Below are positions 1 through 4,654 of a stretch of DNA of 7,872 bases, in pieces (within the stretch, counting starts at the first letter, position 1; each line of letters starts with the position of its first letter). The stretch covers positions 1-7,872 of the forward strand of contig JAFTJJ010000039.1 in NCBI GenBank assembly GCA_017456465.1, in the 5' to 3' direction. Below the pieces are notes generated by a model. That model had not been told where the DNA came from and searched no databases. It was given only the letters and a program-made list of their open reading frames with translations. The DNA comes from Clostridia bacterium (GTDB lineage Bacteria > Bacillota > Clostridia > Christensenellales > UBA1242). Made by a program: the position numbers and the translations under genes.

Positions 1-1388
1 TCAATCATATCGGGATTTTCAAGTGCTTCTGACAAACTTTTTTCAAATTTAGTCATATCCTGCACAATACTCAAGTCTTGTTCAAGAGGCTTGAAAAACG
101 CATCTCTTTCGGCATATCTTTGGTTTGCTTTTTTACATTCACCAACATTCATGATTTGAACAACACCATCTTCTCCCATTTGTTCAAATGCACGAGCAAC
201 AAGTGGGTCGGATTTCTCAAAGAAAGTAATAAATTCTTCTCTACATGCATTTGCAACAAATCCCGAAAAATTCCTTGCATTTTGTTCACATTCTTGGTCA
301 AAGTATTGCAAATATGAAAGATAATGAACAAATGTTTCAACATTGTTTTCTTCTTTCTCGCCTTCTTTTGCGTCAGCCTCTGCCCCAATCAATTCAGATA
401 ATTTTTTCTCAACAGTTGGCGAAAATGCAGAAAGAACTACCATTTGATCAACGTTTTGTATTATTGGTTCCCCATCACCACGTTTCTGCTGTTTTCTCTC
501 TTCCCGGTTCAAAAAATGATCGATTGAGTGGCCATATTCATGTGACGCCGTGCAAATCATTTGCATCATCATTGAAACCTTGTCCTCGGCTTGAGCAGAC
601 TTCTTCAGGCATTCATAAAATTCAATATGACTATTCCCAAGACTACCATAACTAATTGATCCACCCCTTGTTGTCGAGTCTTCACCTGTTTCATGCCTTG
701 TTTCAACCGAGAAGCCAGAAGAGACTCCAACCGATGCAAAGTAATCATTAAATGTTTGAACGGTCAAATCTAAAAATTGATTCATGTCTGCTTCCGTTAC
801 CTTTCTTCCAAGACCACTAAAAATTTCAGTGAATGCTGGGGTTCTTTTGATTGCATCAGAAAGCAATTGCGGTAATTTTTCATATTCAAATGTCACATCT
901 TGCGGACAGAACTCAAAGATTTCAGACTTTTCAGCCAACACTTTTTTTGCAAACGCACTCATCTTTGCTTCAAGTTCTGATTTTTTTGCTTCAAAAACTT
1001 CTGGAGTCACAGCCCCACATTCTGAAATCATCAAATCAATTTCAGTTTCAAATTCTTGGTCTTGCTTGCCATTGCCAAGAGGTCCAGTTGTTGCATTTTG
1101 ATTTAAGTTTTTCAGTTTTGTAAAAAGAAACACAAACGTGTGCAAATCTTCTTGTGATTTGATGATTTGAGGAAGTTCTGCCATTTGTTTCAAATACCCT
1201 TGAAGAGATTCTGACTCAATCTGAACAGCCCTTGCAATCTTTTCAGAAATTGCTTTTCTGTAAGCAAGGCCAATATTAAATTTGTGACCTTCTTTGAACG
1301 ATTTGTTTTCTTCTGAAGATTCTGACTGAGATAATTCAGTTTCTCTTTTCTTTTTAAAATAATCCAGAATTTCGCGAACGCTTGCCAT
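1..1388 (-). CDS. Probable zinc metallopeptidase (HEYGH motif), C-terminus beyond window
   Basis: The frame is open from ATG at 1388 down to base 1 (462 codons, no stop), so the gene is cut at its 3' end. An in-frame TAA lies upstream, and GGGAG at 1395-1399, 6 nt before the ATG, supports this start. Residues 283-287 read HEYGH, a zincin HExxH site with two His zinc ligands and a catalytic Glu. It is preceded by an RGGSISYG stretch (about 241-248) that could form the substrate-side edge strand. A plausible third zinc ligand is E366 or E368 in QECEQNAR, about 80 residues downstream, as in gluzincins. The segment at about 343-357 is acidic and linker-like. I see no signal peptide or membrane segment, so a cytoplasmic location is inferred. 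The gene has its own promoter and follows the tsf terminator. The substrate is unknown and I do not recognise a named family. Confidence in the gene is very high and in the peptidase call moderate. Confidence 0.85.
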   Translation of the reverse strand, partial: MASVREILDYFKKKRETELSQSESSEENKSFKEGHKFNIGLAYRKAISEKIARAVQIESESLQGYLKQMAELPQIIKSQEDLHTFVFLFTKLKNLNQNATTGPLGNGKQDQEFETEIDLMISECGAVTPEVFEAKKSELEAKMSAFAKKVLAEKSEIFEFCPQDVTFEYEKLPQLLSDAIKRTPAFTEIFSGLGRKVTEADMNQFLDLTVQTFNDYFASVGVSSGFSVETRHETGEDSTTRGGSISYGSLGNSHIEFYECLKKSAQAEDKVSMMMQMICTASHEYGHSIDHFLNREERKQQKRGDGEPIIQNVDQMVVLSAFSPTVEKKLSELIGAEADAKEGEKEENNVETFVHYLSYLQYFDQECEQNARNFSGFVANACREEFITFFEKSDPLVARAFEQMGEDGVVQIMNVGECKKANQRYAERDAFFKPLEQDLSIVQDMTKFEKSLSEALENPDMI

Positions 1389-1454
1389 AAAATTCTCCCA
1401 TCTTTAACTATCTTCAAACATAAAAAACACACAACATTGTCTTCTATTTGTTTT

Positions 1455-1483
1455 ATTTTAACACACCGCGACTCAACAATCAA
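1455..1483 (-). promoter_or_regulatory. Sigma-A-type promoter with extended -10 for the metallopeptidase gene
   Basis: On the minus strand the -35 is TTGATT (1478-1483), the spacer is exactly 17 nt and the -10 is TAAAAT (1455-1460), preceded by TGT (an extended -10). The predicted start of transcription is near 1448, giving a leader of about 60 nt. It lies just downstream of the tsf terminator, so the peptidase gene is probably transcribed on its own. The call rests on consensus matching only. Confidence 0.65.
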
Positions 1484-1500
1484 CGGTTTTAATGCTTTCT

Positions 1501-1547
1501 CCCCAAAAAACAAAAACAAAAAAGACACCACAATTGTGATGTCTTTT
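1501..1547 (-). terminator. Intrinsic terminator of the rpsB-tsf unit
   Basis: On the minus strand, AAAAGACA (1547-1540) pairs with TGTCTTTT (1527-1520). A T-G wobble and an inner CAC/GTG extend this to a 12-bp stem around an AATT loop. The 3' arm runs into a T-rich tract broken only by single Gs (1519-1505). It begins 23 nt after the tsf stop codon, which is a classic Rho-independent layout. Confidence 0.9.
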
Positions 1548-1570
1548 GGTTTTTGTTCAACTTAAAATGC

Positions 1571-2227
1571 TTAAGCTTGACCTGCTTGCTTCTTCACTTC
1601 TTCAGCGAAGTCGTCTTTTCTCTTCTCAAGGCCTTCACCCATTTGATAGCGAATGAATCTACGAACAGAGATTTTTTCACCGATCTTGATTGTAGCGTCA
1701 CTAACAAGCTGAGAAATTGTTTTGCTTGGTTCTTTAACAAATTCTTGTTCAAGCAAGCAAACTTCCTTGTAAAACTTTTTGATTCTGCCTTCAACCATTT
1801 TTTCAGCAACAGCTTCTGGCTTGCCCTCGTTCAAAGCTTGAGCTTTGAGAATTTCTCTCTCTTTCTCAATCTCTGTTGCATCAACTTCATCTTTTGACAC
1901 ATATTTTGGGCTTGCTGCAGCAATGTGCATTGCAATGTCATGTCCAAGTGCTTGGAAGTCATCACTTTTTGCAACGAAGTCTGTTTCGCAGTTGATTTCA
2001 AGCAAAACGCCAATTTTTCCACCCATGTGGATGTAAGAGAACACTGCACCTTCAGCAGCAATACGAGATTGTTTTTTAGCAGCAGCAGCAATACCTTTTT
2101 CTCTGAGGTATTGAACGGCTTTTTCCATATCTCCGTTGCTTTCTTCAAGTGCCTTTTTGCAATCGAGCATTCCAACGCCAGTTTTCTCTCTAAGTTCAAC
2201 AACGTCTTTTGCGGTATAAGATGCCAT
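1571..2227 (-). CDS. tsf: Translation elongation factor Ts
   Basis: EF-Ts is the cytoplasmic nucleotide exchange factor that releases GDP from EF-Tu so it can be reloaded with GTP. The 218-residue product starts with a UBA-like domain (about 1-45) holding the signature LREKTGVGMLDCKKAL (12-27). The core follows, with EINCETDFVAK (77-87), whose TDFV segment is the part known to insert into the EF-Tu G domain. The length fits the short EF-Ts forms; E. coli Ts is about 283 residues. The frame is open upstream to an ATG at 2311, but MASYTAKD at 2227 is the conserved N-terminus and has AAGGAG 8 nt before it. The gene lies 25 nt after rpsB with no promoter or terminator between, so the two are co-transcribed. 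It ends with TAA and a strong terminator. Confidence 0.97.
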   Translation of the reverse strand: MASYTAKDVVELREKTGVGMLDCKKALEESNGDMEKAVQYLREKGIAAAAKKQSRIAAEGAVFSYIHMGGKIGVLLEINCETDFVAKSDDFQALGHDIAMHIAAASPKYVSKDEVDATEIEKEREILKAQALNEGKPEAVAEKMVEGRIKKFYKEVCLLEQEFVKEPSKTISQLVSDATIKIGEKISVRRFIRYQMGEGLEKRKDDFAEEVKKQAGQA

Positions 2228-2235
2228 AATTAAAA

Positions 2236-2241
2236 CTCCTT
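2236..2241 (-). promoter_or_regulatory. Ribosome binding site fixing the tsf start
   Basis: AAGGAG on the minus strand, 8 nt before the ATG at 2227 and inside the short rpsB-tsf gap. It selects this ATG over the in-frame ATG at 2311, which lies inside the rpsB 3' coding region and would add 28 non-conserved residues. Confidence 0.85.
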
Positions 2242-2252
2242 GAATTTTAAAA

Positions 2253-3080
2253 TTATTCGTTTGTTTCTGCTGTTGCTTCTTCAACTGGTTGAACTTCTTC
2301 AACCACTGCATCTGCTTGAGCAGCTGTTTCTTCTGTCACACCTTGTTCAGCAGCTTGAGCTTGGAGTTCAGCTTCCTTGCGTTTTGCAAGACCTTCTTCT
2401 CCTTCTCTTGCTTCGATAACGGCGTCAGCCATTGCGCCAGCGATAAGTTTCACGGCTCTGATTGCGTCGTCGTTACCAGGTATAACATAGTCAACAACAT
2501 CAGGGTCACAGTTTGTGTCAACAAGACCAACAACTGGGATTCCAAGTGAACGTGCTTCACGAACAGCGATGTATTCTTTCTTTGGGTCAACAACGAAAAG
2601 AGCGCCAGGAAGAGTATGCATTTCTTTGATACCACCAAGGTTTTCTTCAAGCTTGTCTCTCTCAGCTTTGAGCTTCATAACTTCTTTCTTTGGAAGAAGA
2701 TCGAATTCACCAGTCTTTTCCATTTGATTGAGTTTGTTGAGTCTCTCAATACGGTTTCTGATTGTTTTGAAGTTTGTGAGAGTTCCACCAAGCCAACGGT
2801 TGCCCATGTAATACATATCACAACGCTTTGCTTCTTCAATAACTGCATCTTTAGCTTGCTTCTTTGTTCCAACGAAAAGAATAGACTTTCCTGACTCAAC
2901 AACGCTCTTCACGAAAGCATAAGCTTCGTCAACAAGACCAACAGTGAGTTCAAGGTCAAGAATATAAATGTCGTTTCTTGCTGTAAAGATGTACTTTTTC
3001 ATTTTTGGATTCCATTTTCTTGTTGGATGACCGAAATGAACACCAGCTTCAAGAAGTTGTTTCATAGATATTACAGACAT
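2253..3080 (-). CDS. rpsB: 30S ribosomal protein S2
   Basis: S2 is a late-assembling protein of the small ribosomal subunit, sitting between head and body and needed for S1 binding where S1 is present. Both family signatures are visible: LLEAGVHFGHPTRKWNPKM from residue 9, and the block from PGALFVVDP (158-166) through EARSLGIPVV (175-184). RWLGGTLTNF (95-104) and a Lys/Glu-rich helical stretch (about 105-148, the coiled-coil insertion) are also typical. From about residue 228 there is a low-complexity Ala/Glu/Gln/Val tail of roughly 45 residues, making the 275-residue protein longer than the approximately 240-residue core. The start ATG at 3080 has GAGGAGGT (3088-3095) 7 nt upstream. It is first in an rpsB-tsf operon with its own promoter. 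S2 autoregulates this operon in E. coli; whether that happens here is unknown. Confidence 0.98.
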   Translation of the reverse strand: MSVISMKQLLEAGVHFGHPTRKWNPKMKKYIFTARNDIYILDLELTVGLVDEAYAFVKSVVESGKSILFVGTKKQAKDAVIEEAKRCDMYYMGNRWLGGTLTNFKTIRNRIERLNKLNQMEKTGEFDLLPKKEVMKLKAERDKLEENLGGIKEMHTLPGALFVVDPKKEYIAVREARSLGIPVVGLVDTNCDPDVVDYVIPGNDDAIRAVKLIAGAMADAVIEAREGEEGLAKRKEAELQAQAAEQGVTEETAAQADAVVEEVQPVEEATAETNE

Positions 3081-3198
3081 GTTTTTTACCTCCTCGTTTA
3101 TTTCCTTCTTGCAGAATCATTTGCTTTCAAAAACCGAACTCCATTTTTCACCGTGAAAGTCCAGCAACGAACGAAAACATCATCTGCAATGCGTGATA
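3081..3198 (-). promoter_or_regulatory. 5' leader of the rpsB-tsf mRNA with pairing segments
   Basis: About 117 nt separate the predicted transcription start from the rpsB ATG. The ends contain a perfect 7-nt complement (3183-3189 with 3109-3115). Inside, CTTTCA at 3159-3154 can pair either with a nearby TGAAA (3150-3146, a 5-bp hairpin) or with TGAAAG at 3129-3124 (6 bp). The Shine-Dalgarno sequence at 3088-3095 lies outside these stems. A ribosomal protein leader is possible, but the stems are short and the structure is inferred. Confidence 0.35.
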
Positions 3199-3203
3199 CG
3201 AAA

Positions 3204-3232
3204 ATTTTAACACAAGCCACAAAATTTTGCAA
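3204..3232 (-). promoter_or_regulatory. Promoter of the rpsB-tsf operon
   Basis: On the minus strand: -35 TTGCAA (3227-3232), 17-nt spacer, and -10 TAAAAT (3204-3209) with a TGT extended -10 element in front. It sits about 30 nt downstream of the preceding terminator, so the operon is insulated from the ruvX-DUF1292 unit. The -10 region is nearly identical to that of the metallopeptidase promoter at 1455-1483. Confidence 0.75.
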
Positions 3233-3260
3233 GGCTTTTAACAAAAATTTTCACGAAAAC

Positions 3261-3299
3261 AAAAAAAGGCAATGTTTACCTAAAATTCAACATTACCTT
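3261..3299 (-). terminator. Intrinsic terminator after the DUF1292 gene
   Basis: On the minus strand, AAGGTAATGTT (3299-3289) pairs with AACATTGCCTT (3276-3266), an 11-bp stem with one T-G wobble and a 12-nt loop, followed by a run of seven T (3267-3261). It begins 30 nt after the stop of the DUF1292 gene. A T run also lies on the plus-strand side (3302-3307), so it could act in both directions, but no plus-strand gene is present. Confidence 0.85.
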
Positions 3300-3328
3300 A
3301 ATTTTTTATTAAGTTTTAAATTTGACAA

Positions 3329-3676
3329 CTATTGAGCGTCGCCGTTCATTCCATCAAGAAGCTTGTTATATTCTTCAAATACGGCATCAATCACAGCATC
3401 GTCAAGCTCAATTTCAAACTTGTCTTCGCCGTCTTTTCCACGAATAACTTTGAACACAAGTGCTTCATCTTCTTCCATTCCCTCAAGAAGTTCAACCGGT
3501 TGAAGAACTGCATAGAAATTGCCGCGATATGCAATTCCTGCAACTTCAATGAAGTCAATTTCTTCTCCGTTGTCTGCAAGAAGTGTCACAATGTCGTCAT
3601 CGTCGTTCACCATGTGATCAATAGATGCTGGAACACTTGCATCGTCAAGTGGTTTGTTTTCATTCTCGTTTGCCAT
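3329..3676 (-). CDS. DUF1292 family protein (YrzB-like)
   Basis: This small acidic protein of 115 residues matches the DUF1292 pattern. A hydrophilic N-terminus is followed by DDDDIVTLLADNGEEIDF (about 25-42), then YRGNFYAVLQPVE (50-62), an acidic turn (about 67-72), a LVFKVIRGKDGEDKFE strand pair (73-88), and a closing helix DDAVIDAVFEEYNKL (92-106). The molecular function is unknown; Bacillus YrzB is the familiar relative and is encoded next to the RuvX homologue. The ATG at 3676 has AAGGAG (3684-3689) 7 nt upstream. The gene lies 63 nt after ruvX, with a strong promoter overlapping the end of ruvX, and ends at its own terminator. It is probably cytoplasmic, having no membrane or signal segment. 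Confidence 0.9.
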   Translation of the reverse strand: MANENENKPLDDASVPASIDHMVNDDDDIVTLLADNGEEIDFIEVAGIAYRGNFYAVLQPVELLEGMEEDEALVFKVIRGKDGEDKFEIELDDAVIDAVFEEYNKLLDGMNGDAQ

Positions 3677-3731
3677 ATCAAATCTCCTTATTTTGCAAAA
3701 GGCGGATGTTTCTCACCTCACCTTGATTTCA

Positions 3732-3760
3732 ATTATACACTACTTTTTTATTTTGTCCAA
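3732..3760 (-). promoter_or_regulatory. Internal promoter for the DUF1292 gene, overlapping the ruvX 3' end
   Basis: On the minus strand: -35 TTGGAC (3755-3760), 17-nt spacer, and a perfect -10 TATAAT (3732-3737). The -35 box is in the last codons of ruvX and the spacer covers its TAG stop. The predicted start is near 3725, giving a leader of about 50 nt. This is the best consensus match in the window, so DUF1292 can be expressed independently of ruvX. Confidence 0.75.
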
Positions 3761-4159
3761 ATAATTTTGCAAAATAATTTCAGCAGCCACAGAATCGATC
3801 ACACCCTTGCGCTTTTCACGCCTCATGTTTGATTCAATCAAAATTCTTTCAGCTGAAACAGTTGAAAGCCTCTCGTCTTGAAAAACAATTTCTGCATTTG
3901 TTTTTTCTCTCAAGGCTTCAGCAAACTCACGCACCATTCGCACGCTGTCACCTTCAGATCCATCCATTTTCAAGGGAAGTCCAATCACAAAAGTGTCAGC
4001 TTCAAGTTTCTCAGCAAGCTCTGCCATGTATTTGGTGTCCAAAAACAAATTGCGCCTCTTGTATGACTCATAACTTGTGGCAAGCATCCCCAAAATGTCT
4101 GATGTGGCAACACCAATCCTCACAGTTCCAATGTCAAGTCCAATTTTCTTCTTCATCAT
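3740..4159 (-). CDS. ruvX: Holliday junction resolvase-like RuvX / YqgF family nuclease
   Basis: YqgF-family proteins have an RNase H-like fold and are linked to pre-16S rRNA 5' end maturation and, by similarity, to Holliday junction cleavage. The 139-residue length is normal. The family motifs appear in order: GLDIGTVRIGVA (7-18, acidic residue D9), VIGLPLKMDGSEG (58-70), FQDERLST (93-100, E96) and IDSVAAEIILQNYLD (121-135, D122). These supply the three acidic residues expected for metal binding. Two adjacent ATG codons exist at 4159 and 4156. AAGGA (4171-4175) is 11 nt before the first, so I chose 4159. Stop is TAG. The gene is followed by DUF1292, a familiar Bacillota pairing, and preceded by a small YtxH-like gene rather than the alaS-yrzL genes seen upstream in Bacillus. 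Confidence 0.95.
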   Translation of the reverse strand: MMKKKIGLDIGTVRIGVATSDILGMLATSYESYKRRNLFLDTKYMAELAEKLEADTFVIGLPLKMDGSEGDSVRMVREFAEALREKTNAEIVFQDERLSTVSAERILIESNMRREKRKGVIDSVAAEIILQNYLDKIKK

Positions 4160-4198
4160 AATCCAATGTTTCCTTTGCTTTCAAAAGTTTATAATTGC

Positions 4199-4228
4199 AT
4201 TATGACACAGCTTCCCATGTGTTGTCCA
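4199..4228 (-). promoter_or_regulatory. Candidate promoter for ruvX
   Basis: On the minus strand: -35 TGGACA (4223-4228, 5 of 6 consensus bases), 18-nt spacer, and -10 CATAAT (4199-4204, 5 of 6). It lies directly after the stop of the YtxH-like gene and predicts a leader of about 33 nt for ruvX. No terminator hairpin separates the two genes, so read-through is also possible. Confidence 0.5.
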
Positions 4229-4229
4229 T

Positions 4230-4421
4230 TTATTTTGAAGATTTGCTTTGCTTTTTTGTTTTTTCTTCAATTGATTCCTTGATTTCCTCAAATCTTTCCA
4301 TGGCAACTTCTGTCCCCTTCTTGAAACCACTTTCAACCTTCTTGTTTGAAACGACAAGCACGCCACCCACAATCACTCCTGCAAGCATTGAAAGCGCACA
4401 ACATTTGAAACAATCCATCAT
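4230..4421 (-). CDS. Small single-pass membrane protein, YtxH-like
   Basis: The product has 63 residues. A Cys-rich start (MMDCFKCC) leads into a hydrophobic, Gly-containing segment (about 8-25, ALSMLAGVIVGGVLVV). A charged Lys/Glu amphipathic helix follows (about 27-60, including GFKKGTEVAMERFEEIKESIEEKTKK). This is the layout of YtxH-type envelope proteins, whose exact function is unclear. The frame could start further up at a TTG (4469), but AAGGAGG at 4433-4439 lies inside that extension and 11 nt before the ATG at 4421, so 4421 is preferred (a second ATG is at 4418). Three cysteines at positions 4, 7 and 8, next to the membrane segment, are unusual. The TAA stop is directly followed by the ruvX promoter. 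The gene call is good; the family call is tentative. Confidence 0.72.
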   Translation of the reverse strand: MMDCFKCCALSMLAGVIVGGVLVVSNKKVESGFKKGTEVAMERFEEIKESIEEKTKKQSKSSK

Positions 4422-4432
4422 AAAAAACTTAT

Positions 4433-4439
4433 CCTCCTT
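4433..4439 (-). promoter_or_regulatory. Ribosome binding site fixing the start of the YtxH-like gene
   Basis: A full AAGGAGG on the minus strand, 11 nt before the ATG at 4421 and 14 nt before the ATG at 4418. It argues against the TTG start at 4469, which would place this site inside the coding region. Confidence 0.75.
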
Positions 4440-4581
4440 GTTGTATGATTTACTCTTATCATTCCCCAATTTTCGCCAATTTATGCAAAAAGCGAAGACG
4501 CATGATCTTCACTTTACATATCTCTGTTATTTTTACACCATTAATAATACCAGTGATTGGTTAAATTAACTTCAATATAAT

Positions 4582-4610
4582 ATCATACAACACACCATAT
4601 TCGTTGGCAA
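4582..4610 (-). promoter_or_regulatory. Candidate promoter upstream of the YtxH-like gene
   Basis: On the minus strand: -35 TTGCCA (4605-4610, 5 of 6), 17-nt spacer, and -10 TATGAT (4582-4587, 5 of 6). The start would be near 4575, giving a leader of about 150 nt, which is long. One arm of the inverted repeat at 4592-4646 lies in the spacer. It is the best match in this gap, but unproven. Confidence 0.45.
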
Positions 4611-4646
4611 TTGAATGTAAAATGAGTGTTATTAGGTATATGGTGT
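4592..4646. repeat. Inverted repeat, 9-bp arms, 37-nt spacing
   Basis: ACACCATAT at 4592-4600 is the exact reverse complement of ATATGGTGT at 4638-4646. It starts 8 nt beyond the stop of the beta-helix gene. No T-run follows on the minus strand, so it does not look like a standard intrinsic terminator. One arm falls in the spacer of the candidate promoter, so it could be a pair of operator half-sites. The rest of the 4422-4654 gap shows nothing else I can name. Confidence 0.5.
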
Positions 4647-4654
4647 CACATCTT

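Noticed and set aside
245..655. Plus-strand open frame of 136 codons
   Set aside because: It lies entirely antisense to the metallopeptidase gene, has no convincing ribosome binding site and reads as low-complexity His/Gln/Leu-rich sequence. It is a shadow of the real gene.
784..1123. Two overlapping plus-strand frames
   Set aside because: Both are antisense to the metallopeptidase coding sequence and Ser/Phe/Gln-rich, as expected from complementing its Glu/Lys-rich codons.
1190..1531. Minus-strand open frame of 113 codons
   Set aside because: It runs through the tsf terminator and the peptidase promoter, then overlaps the peptidase start in another frame. Its translation is a Lys/Leu-rich shadow.
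2228..2311. N-terminal extension of EF-Ts to the ATG at 2311
   Set aside because: The extension overlaps the rpsB 3' coding region, its residues are not conserved in EF-Ts, and a clear AAGGAG precedes the ATG at 2227.
3332..3832. Plus-strand open frame of 166 codons
   Set aside because: It is antisense to DUF1292 and the end of ruvX, both recognisable families, with no matching protein features of its own.
4422..4469. TTG start giving a 79-residue version of the YtxH-like protein
   Set aside because: The AAGGAGG ribosome binding site lies inside this extension and points to ATG 4421.
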